From assembly GCF_025583945.1 (NCBI RefSeq), contig NZ_JAOEGU010000001.1:186001-250000 (forward strand): DNA of 64,000 nt. The letters are read 5' to 3'. Shown in pieces: positions 18,005 through 26,678 of this stretch (positions are counted from its first letter, which is position 1; each line of letters opens with the position of its first letter). The translations under genes and the position numbers were made by a program. This DNA comes from Methylobacter psychrophilus. Its GTDB lineage: Bacteria > Pseudomonadota > Gammaproteobacteria > Methylococcales > Methylomonadaceae. The notes beneath the pieces were generated by a model, which saw only the letters and a list, made by a program, of their open reading frames with translations, did not search any database and was not told where the DNA came from.

Positions 18005-21000
18005 TTAGTATCGGGTCAATCGCTCATAGTCGGAGCGCGAAAGCACATAAACCGGGCTGTTGCTGGTAGGTATGCTGGCGATACCTGAGGTATCAACTGT
18101 CAACTCCTGAAGATGGCCGACCACATCTACCAGTACCCACGGTTTGCCGGGATCGAGTTTAAGCGGCCAGTCGCCAGTCGTCTCATCAGTCCGCCAAAGC
18201 ATCAAGGTTTCGCCAAAGTAAGCGGCCTGAATATTGGTATCTTTGGCGTCAACAGCCCGGTAAGGCAAGCCGTCGATCAAGGCGCTGGCTGTATACATGG
18301 CAGCTTCGCCAGGCTTGTGGCCCATCGAGTAATCCCAGATTCGTCCATAAGCCAAGTCATATTCATGACCTATGCAGAAAGCCAAACCCAGATAATCGCT
18401 GCGACTGTTGACCCAGGCGATGATTTTAGCGACTTGCTCGGCTTGCCAGCGGCGGCCAGTCAAACCATGCATGGCTTTGGCACCAGTCTCGCCCAGCCAG
18501 AACGGCAATTTATTGGTTTTGCCGAGGCTTGCGTAAGTCGATAATACGCCCCGTTCATCTTCGCTTTCACCATTGCCAATGGGGCCACCGAAGCGTGGCG
18601 CTTTTTGGGGATAGGCATGAACGTCCCAAGCATCCTGATATTGATCCAGTCCCAGTTGCAATACCTGTTTAAACCACTGCCCCGCCCCTTCTTTATCGCC
18701 CGGTCGCACCAGACTGCCGCCAACATAATGGGCGTCGCTACGTAGTTTGTGCGCTTGTTCATATTCCCATTTGGCGCGTTGTACCCAGTGCTCAGGCTCC
18801 CGCAGTTTTTGCCATTGCGCTTCAGAGCGAATGTCGATTTCGTTGGTCGATTTGAAAAAGCGGGTAAATGCCGAGGCTGTCTTGATAAAATCCTGTCCAT
18901 CGGCAGGATTATCATTCAGCCAGTTGCTATCACCCGAGGAGTCGGCGAACAAGACCAGCTCAAGTTGTTTCGCGCGTTCCCATTGCGCCTGGTATTGCTG
19001 ATCGAATCCCGGATAGCTGCCGAAGCTTTTGTAAATGCCCATCCGTTGTAGCCAGTCAAAATAACCACCTTCGTGAATAAAGCTTTTATCTCCGTCGGCC
19101 AAGGCATAATAATCGTTATTCCATAGTTTTTTCTTGTCCAGACGCTGCTTTTGCTCGGCGGTGCCCGCCACGATTGAGAAGCCGTCGGCTGGATAGTTCA
19201 TAATCAACTGACCGGCAGGCGTATACAAAGAGGCATAAACGGCGTAGTAGCCGGGCTCGTTAATCTTGTCGAAGTTTGCGTCAACTTCGCCGGGGAACAG
19301 TCCGTTTATTTCCTGAGTCGCAACCTCTTTGCCACTATAGTCAACCAAGCGCAGGCGCAGTTTTGCCTTAAAGCTTGGCAACGGTACCGGTAAGTCGGTT
19401 TCTTCCAAAATAGCATGCCAACGCATATCTACTTTTAGTTTGAGTGCTTCACCGGGATGCGGCAGATTGGCCGGTGCGTCGACAAAAATAAGCGGGCGTA
19501 AGTGGGCGGCGATTTTGTTAAGGGCAAGATCGGCTTCGGGATCGGTCAGTTGAGTCTTTATTGAATCCAGTGCTTGGCCTGCCGGATCGGTGAAGGAGCC
19601 GGCAAAGTAAAAGCGTTGGTCTTTATCGTGCTGCATAACCAACTTGACAAGCAGGCTGTGCCAACCTTGCGTGAGATTTAAGTTGGCCAGCCGGGGTGCT
19701 TCGGCTTGATCTGACAGCGCGGTTGCCACCAAGCCTTCGGTCGTCAGGCCGTGCAGCAGGGTTTTAAATTGCTCTGCTGAAGAGGACAATTCAGGCGACG
19801 GTTTTGGGTCATCAGCCAGTTTGACCGGTTGCCCATCCAGCCAAACCGCAGTTTTGATGCCGGATTGTTGTAAATGCAGGAGTGCTTGGGTGCTTTGATC
19901 AACATGCAGATAAAGTTGTGCATAGCCGCTACCACGCGACCAGCCATAGGAATGTCGGGTATTAGTCTCAATATCTGTAATGCCGTTGGCTTGGGTAGCT
20001 GCCATACGCCAGGCTTGCATTTCCCCGCCCATCATTTGTAAACCAAGATAGGGTTGGTCAAGGTTGGGGCGTAATAGGGTTTCAGTATCCAGCCCAAAAA
20101 TGGACATCCCGGATAAGCCGTCCTGCAAGCCACCTACCAGCCAGGCTTCCGGCACGCCGTCCTTAAGTGGTATCGGTATGTCCTTGGCTATCGCTGTCGG
20201 TGCAGGCATCTTGCCGGATTTGGCAGGATTGGCAAGAAAATTGAGCACCTCCTGGTCGCTTTTTGGCTCTGCCAACACACCAAGAATACTGTTAAGGTTG
20301 TCCATTATTATGGCGATCGGCAATGTCGGCAGATTTAAGTTATGAGCCAGATTGTCCGCTTCCGGGCCTATTAAATAAGAGACTGACAGCTTTTCATAGC
20401 TGGGCCGTGCTGCATCCAACCCCAGTCCGTGAAACAGGATGTTATCTTTGCCGGTTTTACCATCAAGCACCAGTAACCGGCGATTGGCCGTTGGCAGTAT
20501 CTTGGTCAATGCCAGAAAGCGATTTCTGGCTCCAGCTTGGGTAGCGCTCATCCAGTTGTCCACCGGTGTTTCCAGTTTCATCAGGAAAGCGTCGAAAATT
20601 TTAGTGCCGTCTGCCTTACCGGTATTGTTGATTTCCAGCCAGTGATCACCCGGCAATACAGTGACGGTAGCAGTGGCTTGCAGCCATTGATATTCCCAAG
20701 GTGTTGAGTTGGTTAGCGCGTAACTACCGCGTGTCGCCAGTTCATCCGGTTTTGCTCCGGCTTTAATGGTAAATGTTTGGCTAACCTGGGAGACTTCACC
20801 ACCGCTTTTATAGCGGGCAAAAAATTGGTATTGTCCGGGAATAATTTCCGGGTTAAGTTCAAAACGAAAATTGGCATCCCAGCTTCCGAAACCTTGGTGA
20901 AAAACCTGGACCTCGTCTTTTTCAGTTAATAGTGACTCGGCACCGGGACCGGCAGTCGCTGTGCCGAGTTGAACCTGCAAAGAAGGTTCTTTTTCTGCTG

Positions 21001-21667
21001 TACCGAATGCGGGGGTAGTACCTAATTCCAGCAGTACCAGTGGTCGGTCTGCGGTACCGCTGGTTGGTAACGAGGACAATGGCGGAGCCAGTATAAAGGC
21101 ATCGAAGATTTTGGCATCATGGCCGGCGCCACTATTGCGTACCTCAATAATGGTATCGTCAGCTTTAAGATTAACCGGAGATTCAGCGGTTATCCAGGCG
21201 TACTCCCAACCTTTGGGCTTCATGGTCAGTGTCGCACGCAGTTCGAGCTTGGCTTGATCAGACCCTGCCCATATTTCGAAAGATTGCACACAGACGTTTG
21301 GATCGCCACCCTGTTTCCAACGCGCCAAAAAATTATAGGGTTTGGCCGGGAGGCCGGGGTTGATCTTGAAGCGAAAGTTAACTTTCCAGCTACCAAAATC
21401 GGGATGCAACGAGCTAATTTCATCAATGCCGGTTTGGACCGATGTATCGCCTTCGTGGGCGTAGACTTCGCCGGCAAATACTTGCGTGGTTTTGTCATCA
21501 ATGCCCATTGACGGTGGTTTACTGCCCAGTTCAAGTAGCAGAAGCGGTCTTTCGAGCGTACCTTTTACCGGTAATTTAGGGGATTCATTGGCGTTGGCAA
21601 TGGTCGGTCCGGCCAGTACAACCAGTATTATTTGTACTGTGAAACGCAATAGGGTTAATGGCTTCAT
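18005..21667 (-). CDS. Large secreted protein with duplicated beta-sandwich domain and clan GH-A-like glycosidase domain
   Basis: A 1220-residue protein with a signal peptide (cleavage near ANA, residues 25-28). Residues about 33-195 and 206-370 are two copies of one module: both have RPL(L/V)LLELG, a (D/Q)(F/G)FGSW...NFRF core, Y.F.AR(W/Y)K.GG, WEY.W and KIFDAF. The middle is beta-rich. The C-terminal 400 residues resemble a TIM-barrel glycoside hydrolase: TNE with Glu943 as possible acid/base, DVHAYP, and LGETG with Glu1060 as possible nucleophile, the spacing seen in clan GH-A. It lies upstream of and on the same strand as the exopolysaccharide operon, so trimming or degrading the polymer in the periplasm or outside is the likely role (inference). 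Exact GH family not recognised. Confidence 0.65.
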   Translation of the reverse strand: MKPLTLLRFTVQIILVVLAGPTIANANESPKLPVKGTLERPLLLLELGSKPPSMGIDDKTTQVFAGEVYAHEGDTSVQTGIDEISSLHPDFGSWKVNFRFKINPGLPAKPYNFLARWKQGGDPNVCVQSFEIWAGSDQAKLELRATLTMKPKGWEYAWITAESPVNLKADDTIIEVRNSGAGHDAKIFDAFILAPPLSSLPTSGTADRPLVLLELGTTPAFGTAEKEPSLQVQLGTATAGPGAESLLTEKDEVQVFHQGFGSWDANFRFELNPEIIPGQYQFFARYKSGGEVSQVSQTFTIKAGAKPDELATRGSYALTNSTPWEYQWLQATATVTVLPGDHWLEINNTGKADGTKIFDAFLMKLETPVDNWMSATQAGARNRFLALTKILPTANRRLLVLDGKTGKDNILFHGLGLDAARPSYEKLSVSYLIGPEADNLAHNLNLPTLPIAIIMDNLNSILGVLAEPKSDQEVLNFLANPAKSGKMPAPTAIAKDIPIPLKDGVPEAWLVGGLQDGLSGMSIFGLDTETLLRPNLDQPYLGLQMMGGEMQAWRMAATQANGITDIETNTRHSYGWSRGSGYAQLYLHVDQSTQALLHLQQSGIKTAVWLDGQPVKLADDPKPSPELSSSAEQFKTLLHGLTTEGLVATALSDQAEAPRLANLNLTQGWHSLLVKLVMQHDKDQRFYFAGSFTDPAGQALDSIKTQLTDPEADLALNKIAAHLRPLIFVDAPANLPHPGEALKLKVDMRWHAILEETDLPVPLPSFKAKLRLRLVDYSGKEVATQEINGLFPGEVDANFDKINEPGYYAVYASLYTPAGQLIMNYPADGFSIVAGTAEQKQRLDKKKLWNNDYYALADGDKSFIHEGGYFDWLQRMGIYKSFGSYPGFDQQYQAQWERAKQLELVLFADSSGDSNWLNDNPADGQDFIKTASAFTRFFKSTNEIDIRSEAQWQKLREPEHWVQRAKWEYEQAHKLRSDAHYVGGSLVRPGDKEGAGQWFKQVLQLGLDQYQDAWDVHAYPQKAPRFGGPIGNGESEDERGVLSTYASLGKTNKLPFWLGETGAKAMHGLTGRRWQAEQVAKIIAWVNSRSDYLGLAFCIGHEYDLAYGRIWDYSMGHKPGEAAMYTASALIDGLPYRAVDAKDTNIQAAYFGETLMLWRTDETTGDWPLKLDPGKPWVLVDVVGHLQELTVDTSGIASIPTSNSPVYVLSRSDYERLTRY

Positions 21668-21716
21668 GGCTTATAAAAGTTTGGCTAAGTGGCAAATTGA
21701 TGCAATCACAAGATGA

Positions 21717-21744
21717 TTGGTGATGCAACACTTGTGTGTATAAT
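21717..21744 (+). promoter_or_regulatory. Possible sigma-70 promoter of the sensor operon
   Basis: TTGGTG (21717-21722), 16 nt, then TATAAT (21739-21744). The -10 matches consensus fully, the -35 in four of six bases. It would give a leader of about 135 nt before the 32-codon ORF. Not tested; other spacings are possible. Confidence 0.4.
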
Positions 21745-21888
21745 AACGGTTTTCCATTCGTGTCAGCCAGCAAATGTGTCGGCGGTGCGGTTGGACTCTT
21801 CGATGCCGGAAACAGATTTCCATGAAGCAGATCCCCTGGAAGGGCCGTTGTAGAAGGGCTTAATTTTGACGATCACACACGGAAATCA

Positions 21889-21987
21889 ATGAAAGAACGC
21901 CTTACTAATTTTGTTCCGGATATTTTCAGAAAGCGGGATTTGTCGAAACTTTGGGGAGACGGTTTATTTCTCTTTGTAGCCGCATGA
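21889..21987 (+). CDS. 32-residue leader ORF overlapping the degenerate sensor kinase
   Basis: ATG at 21889 with GGAAATCA just upstream, and 32 codons ending TGA at 21987. Its stop overlaps the kinase ATG as ATGA, the usual arrangement for translational coupling, and the kinase start itself has no good ribosome site. The peptide (start MKERLTNFVPDIF, end LFLFVAA) is half charged and half hydrophobic. It may be a leader that couples translation of the kinase, or a small membrane peptide. It is too short to recognise. Confidence 0.4.
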   Translation: MKERLTNFVPDIFRKRDLSKLWGDGLFLFVAA

Positions 21988-23441
21988 AACTCAACACTAT
22001 TTTTTCGTTAAAATCCCTTATCGTTATGGGCTTTGTGATTACCGTTATTCCGCTTTTTCTGGCAGTCATGTATGCCGCTTTTGGTATGCGGGAAACATCG
22101 GCATTAGGCAGAACCATCAATTTTCAGGTTTTTGAGCAAACCAAGTCGATCCGCCTGGTTTTGCAAAAGACCGCTGATATTGAACGAAAAGCCAGGTTAT
22201 TCGTGCTGCTGTCTGACCCTTTGGTTCGTCAGCCTTATGAGCAACAATCTTACGAAAGCACAAGAGCATCGTTTAAACAAGCCTTGGGCGAATTACTAAA
22301 ACTTCATGTCGATAATAAAATTGCCTTGTTGGTTAACGAATTATCGGAAAAAGAAAATCTGATTTATCAGCAAATTATTGGTTCGGCCAGCGAGAATAAT
22401 CTTAAACTGCCGGTCGATGAAGCATTCCAGGGTCTGCGTGAGTCGTCTTATAATCTTTCACAAGAATTTGAACATTACGTTGATCATGAATTTAATGAAT
22501 TACGCCAGCAATCAGAGTCTCTGGAGCAAGGATTATTCATCAAAGGCGCTGTTCTGTTTGTCATCTCGTTTATATTTATTGCGATACTGCTGATTGTTAT
22601 TTCGCGGTCAATGCGCCAATTGGATACGGGTATTCGGCGTCTTGGTTCGGGCGAACTTAACGAGCCAATTGTCATATCAGGCCCTTCGGATCTGCGCTAT
22701 CTGGGTAATCGCCTGGAATGGTTGCGGACGCATTTGATGGAGCTGGAAATTTCCAAGCAACAATTTATGCATAATGTGGCTCGCGAAATCAATCTGCCGT
22801 TGGCAAGTATTCGCGAAAGTGCAGGATGTCTTGTCAATGAGACAGGGGATGAGGTGGGCAATGCCCGGCAGGATATCGCATTGGTGTTATGTAACAATGT
22901 TGACAAACTAAAAACTGTATCAGATGAGTTGGTTCGGTATAGTCAAATTCACTCGAATCTTGAAATGAATAGTAAGGCAACCGTTAATATGGAGTATTTG
23001 CTTGATTCAGTTATCAAGGATTTGCAGCCTGAATTACAGGCTAAATCGATTAGTTTGAAAAAATTGGTCAGACCTGTCGAAATTGCCGGCGTTGAAGAGC
23101 AGTTGCGAAGTGTTATCGATAAATTGCTGTCCAATGCCGTTAAATATTCCCCCTTGGGTGGAGAAATACGCATTATGCTTCGAGATTCCGGCATGCAAAT
23201 GGAATTGGAAATTGAAGATGAAGGGCCAGGAATTGATCCCAATGAGCGTTTACATGTGTTTGAGCCGTTTTTTCGCGGTAGGTCTGCTAAAAATAATGAT
23301 GTTGACGAGCCTGGATTGGGGTTGGCCATTGTCAGGGAATATGTCACTAATCATCAAGGCAAAATTGATATTATTGACTCAAGACAAGATCAACAAGGCG
23401 CCCGTATCCGTATTCAAATACCGCTAACCGGAGAGGCCTGA
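21984..23441 (+). CDS. GlrK/QseE-like sensor kinase lacking the phospho-accepting histidine
   Basis: About 485 residues: membrane helix near 10-35, a four-helix periplasmic region, a second helix near 180-205, HAMP, dimerisation helix and HATPase domain. The H-box reads HNVAREINLPLASIRE; by alignment with VSHELKTPLASIRE the phosphorylated His is Arg267 (codon CGC at 22782-22784, one base from CAC). His263 lies four residues earlier, one helical turn away. The ATPase motifs are intact: LLSNAVKYSP (N), EDEGPGID (G1) and GLGLAIV (G2). A pseudokinase that binds ATP and modulates another kinase is likely. It heads an operon with a QseG-like lipoprotein, as glrK does in enterobacteria, followed by an intact kinase and regulator. 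The earlier TTG at 21951 is a less likely start. Confidence 0.85.
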   Translation: MKLNTIFSLKSLIVMGFVITVIPLFLAVMYAAFGMRETSALGRTINFQVFEQTKSIRLVLQKTADIERKARLFVLLSDPLVRQPYEQQSYESTRASFKQALGELLKLHVDNKIALLVNELSEKENLIYQQIIGSASENNLKLPVDEAFQGLRESSYNLSQEFEHYVDHEFNELRQQSESLEQGLFIKGAVLFVISFIFIAILLIVISRSMRQLDTGIRRLGSGELNEPIVISGPSDLRYLGNRLEWLRTHLMELEISKQQFMHNVAREINLPLASIRESAGCLVNETGDEVGNARQDIALVLCNNVDKLKTVSDELVRYSQIHSNLEMNSKATVNMEYLLDSVIKDLQPELQAKSISLKKLVRPVEIAGVEEQLRSVIDKLLSNAVKYSPLGGEIRIMLRDSGMQMELEIEDEGPGIDPNERLHVFEPFFRGRSAKNNDVDEPGLGLAIVREYVTNHQGKIDIIDSRQDQQGARIRIQIPLTGEA

Positions 23442-23508
23442 AAAACAGGGAACCACTATTGCTACACTGTCATTACCCTCCATTCTAAACATAAGGCGAT
23501 ATCCAGGC

Positions 23509-24084
23509 ATGACTATAATTTTCGGAATAAATCGCATCAGCTTGGTGCTAAGCCTTTTGCTGCAGACAGGATGTGCCCAGTTTAATTCTGATTGGCCCGG
23601 AAATTCAGGTGGCTATGCAGATCCTTATGCACAATCCGACTTTGACGGCTTGTTTGTTTTTGATGCCAACATGGCGCAAATGCCGCTTTCGTCACGTAGC
23701 GAGGTGTGTGACATATTACTCAAACGCCAACAAGATTATCCAGCCGTCGGGATTCAGTTACGCCTGATGATAGGACGTTTGTTTTCTGATGCCTGTGGCA
23801 ATATTCCCGATATTCTGGATGGCGTTAGTGCTATCCCGTCAGGAAGTCTCTCCGATGCTCGCGTGCAGAAGCTTGTGGCTATTCATACGGAAGCCTTAAG
23901 ACGTTTGCAGGTTGTGTCGAGAAAGTCCTTGCCACTGGAATGTAAACAAAAAACAGTTAAACAGGTATCGGGATCGAAAGATGAAAAAGGGGTAAAGAGC
24001 ATTGAAAACCGTCTGTTACGAGAAAAGCTGGAAGCCATTAGATCCATGGAAAAACACCTGGATGAAAGTGGTAACGTAAAATAG
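23509..24084 (+). CDS. QseG-like outer-membrane lipoprotein
   Basis: A 191-residue protein with a lipoprotein signal (LLLQTGC). The mature part is mostly helical with two Cys (CDILL and DACGN), and a charged C-terminal helix ending in RLLREKLEAIRSMEKHLDES. In enterobacteria glrK is followed by qseG (yfhG), a lipoprotein that binds the periplasmic domain of the kinase and shifts its activity. The same position and size here support that role, though residue-level similarity is weak and the call leans on context. Confidence 0.6.
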   Translation: MTIIFGINRISLVLSLLLQTGCAQFNSDWPGNSGGYADPYAQSDFDGLFVFDANMAQMPLSSRSEVCDILLKRQQDYPAVGIQLRLMIGRLFSDACGNIPDILDGVSAIPSGSLSDARVQKLVAIHTEALRRLQVVSRKSLPLECKQKTVKQVSGSKDEKGVKSIENRLLREKLEAIRSMEKHLDESGNVK

Positions 24085-24089
24085 CCCCT

Positions 24090-25700
24090 ATGTTTCGTTT
24101 TCGATTGGCATTTGTTATTGTTGTTTCGTTCGGTTTTGTGTTGTTTTTGGGGATAGCGCTGTATTGGAGTTCAAATCAGGTCGCCCTTTATGTTCAGCGC
24201 AGTCAAATAGCGTATGAGAGATTGGATCATTATGAGCGCTTGTCCCAAGAAGCCTATCGCCACTTTAAGCAGCGAATGGACAGGCTGATGACGGCCACGC
24301 CAATGGCAAAAGCAGGGGTGGAGCTATCCAGGGATGGTCTCTATGACGCTATACAGAAGCTTAGGGAAACGGCAGTAATAGTATCAATCCCGGAGACTGA
24401 TAATGCCCAGCTGCAAAATAATCAGCTTGCCGAACTGGAAAGAGTCGCCCGTTTTTCTGCTTTTTTGGATGCCATTGAGTATCGGTTTGACGAAGTTGAA
24501 CAGTTGCGTCAACAGGGTCAGTATGATGCGGCAGTTCAGGTATTAACAAAGTTTTCGAAAGAAGAAATTGATGAGAAATTTCAACCGCTAATTGACGATG
24601 CCATTAACGCTGAACGAGAAAAAGCGACCAAAGCCAAGCAAGAATTGGAAGACTGGATTGCCCGTTCGCGTTGGATTGCTATTCTGGCGTCATTAACTGC
24701 AGCGGTATTTAGTCTGATATCCGGGTTCTTGCTGCTTCGCGGCATCAGGAAACCTATTGAAGTCTTAATGAAAGGGACTACCGAGATTGCTTCCGGCCAT
24801 TTAGATTATCGTATTACTCTTGATACACGCGATGAATTTGCTTATCTTGGCAGCCATTTTAATCAAATGGCGCAAGAGTTGCAGCTGCAACAAGACAAGT
24901 TGCGCGAAGGCCGTGTCGTATTGGAAAAAAGAGTCGTTGAGCGTACCTTTGAGCTGCATCGTTTAAATGAAGAATTAAGTCATATGGACAATACCCGGCG
25001 GGAGTTTTTGGCAGATATCAGTCATGAGTTGCGTACTCCTATTACGGTCATTCGAGGCGAGGCAGAGGTGACTTTACGGGGCCGGAATCGTGATGCCGAG
25101 GAATATAAAGATACCTTGGAGCGCATCGTTGAACTATCAATGCAATTGGGGAAGTACGTCAACGATTTGTTGTTTCTGGCCCGTACCGAAACCACCAATC
25201 TTCAGTTTGAATGGGATGATAATCTTGATCTTACCGAGCTGCTGACCAGTACTGTAGAGAATTTTCAAGTGATGGCCGAGGAAAATGCAATTTCGGTTTC
25301 CCTGGATGCGCCAGCCGAACCGGTTTGGGTGCGTGGTGATAAACAGCGTCTAAGACAGTTATTGTTTATTTTAGGGAATAATGCCTGCCAATATTCCAAA
25401 CCGGGAGGACACATTACGGTCACTTTGTGGATAGATGAACACGAGGTTAATTTTAGTCTTGCTGATCAAGGTATCGGTATACCTGCAGAGGATTTGGAAC
25501 GTATTTTTGACCGTCAGTTTCGCAGCCAAAATGCTCAGATTTCGAGGGAAGAGGGTAGGGGATTGGGTTTGCCAATGGCCAAGTCAATCATGAAGGCGCA
25601 CGGTGGACGGATTGCCGTGACCAGTATTGAAAATGGAGGTTCGACGTTTACAGCAACGTTGCCGTTAATTTTGGAAGGGCAGGATGAAGCAGATAAATGA
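24090..25700 (+). CDS. Sensor histidine kinase with HAMP domain
   Basis: A 536-residue inner-membrane kinase. Helices near 5-27 and 190-215 flank a helical periplasmic domain. HAMP at about 215-270, a coiled coil, then the H-box FLADISHELRTPITVI with His312, N-box LFILGNNACQYSKPG, G1 LADQGIGIP and G2 GRGLGLPMA. All catalytic motifs are present. It starts 5 nt after the lipoprotein stop and is 25 nt before the response regulator. It probably phosphorylates that regulator, with the preceding pseudokinase and lipoprotein acting as input modules (inference). Confidence 0.88.
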   Translation: MFRFRLAFVIVVSFGFVLFLGIALYWSSNQVALYVQRSQIAYERLDHYERLSQEAYRHFKQRMDRLMTATPMAKAGVELSRDGLYDAIQKLRETAVIVSIPETDNAQLQNNQLAELERVARFSAFLDAIEYRFDEVEQLRQQGQYDAAVQVLTKFSKEEIDEKFQPLIDDAINAEREKATKAKQELEDWIARSRWIAILASLTAAVFSLISGFLLLRGIRKPIEVLMKGTTEIASGHLDYRITLDTRDEFAYLGSHFNQMAQELQLQQDKLREGRVVLEKRVVERTFELHRLNEELSHMDNTRREFLADISHELRTPITVIRGEAEVTLRGRNRDAEEYKDTLERIVELSMQLGKYVNDLLFLARTETTNLQFEWDDNLDLTELLTSTVENFQVMAEENAISVSLDAPAEPVWVRGDKQRLRQLLFILGNNACQYSKPGGHITVTLWIDEHEVNFSLADQGIGIPAEDLERIFDRQFRSQNAQISREEGRGLGLPMAKSIMKAHGGRIAVTSIENGGSTFTATLPLILEGQDEADK

Positions 25701-25740
25701 TTAATAACTTATCGATACCAAGCTAATGGAAAACGGTTAC

Positions 25741-26421
25741 ATGCGAGTTTTACTGGTGGAAGACGATCAGCGTATTGCTGACTTTGTTCAACGTGGATTA
25801 AAGGCTGAAGGCTATGTTGTAGAAGTGGCACGTAGTGGTCTGGAGGCCATAACGCTGGGTACCGGCGGTAAGTTTCAGGTAATCATTCTGGATTTGGGAC
25901 TGCCTGATATCAATGGCCGGGAGGTTTGCGAGCGCTTGCGGGGTTCGGGTGTGGGTACGCCAATTTTAATGTTGACAGCCAGAGATGCGGTGCAGGATAA
26001 GGTAACAGGTCTGCGCTCCGGTGCTGATGATTATATGACAAAGCCTTTCGCTTTTGAAGAATTGCTGGCACGAATTGAAGTGTTGATGCGTCGTCGAGGC
26101 GGCGATATAAAACCGGAAACCAAAGAATTTCGCATTGCTGATTTGATATTAAATGCGGAAAGCCACGAAGTGAGGCGTGGTGACACATTGATTGACCTGA
26201 CGCCGAAAGAATTTTCGTTGCTGGAGTGTTTTATGCGTATGCCGGGTAAAGTATTGAGTCGTACCCGTATTCTGGAGCAAGTGTGGGGTTACAGTGCTGA
26301 CCCGTTGACTAATGTGGTGGATGTTTATATTCGCCAGTTACGGCGAAAAATCGATGATGATTATGATATAAAGTTGCTCAAGACGGTGCGCGGATTTGGC
26401 TATAAACTGGATGCCAGTTAA
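25741..26421 (+). CDS. OmpR/PhoB-family response regulator
   Basis: About 226 residues. The receiver domain has MRVLLVEDDQRIADFVQRG, phospho-acceptor Asp in ILDLGLPD, conserved Thr in LTARD and Lys in TKPF. The DNA-binding winged helix follows (LTPKEFSLLECFMRMPGKVLSR, VVDVYIRQLRRKID, TVRGFGYKL). The frame is open five codons earlier, but the ATG at 25741 matches the family start. It is the final gene of the sensor operon and should be the target of the kinase just upstream. Its target genes are unknown; the adjacent exopolysaccharide and secretion loci are candidates by position only. Confidence 0.92.
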   Translation: MRVLLVEDDQRIADFVQRGLKAEGYVVEVARSGLEAITLGTGGKFQVIILDLGLPDINGREVCERLRGSGVGTPILMLTARDAVQDKVTGLRSGADDYMTKPFAFEELLARIEVLMRRRGGDIKPETKEFRIADLILNAESHEVRRGDTLIDLTPKEFSLLECFMRMPGKVLSRTRILEQVWGYSADPLTNVVDVYIRQLRRKIDDDYDIKLLKTVRGFGYKLDAS

Positions 26422-26678
26422 TCAGACATATTGAAAGTAATGACTTTGTAAAATAGGTAACAACTCGGTTATTTAAAGAATGAGGGTTGTGCTTATTGGT
26501 CTGGTCAAAGTGGCGCTTTATTTTAAACAAAAATATTTTACTTTTTAACTGGCTAGCTGAGTTAAATTATCAAAACTGCGACCTACCGTATAGTTATGTT
26601 AGTTTTTGAATAAAAATAGTCGAACAATTAATTTATGTATTAGACTGCACCCTACTATCAAAAATTGATAATCATCTA

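Noticed and set aside
21692-21707. Sigma-54-like box (TGGCA...TGCAA) upstream of the sensor operon
   Set aside because: The distance between the GG and GC elements is one base short, which normally abolishes sigma-54 use.
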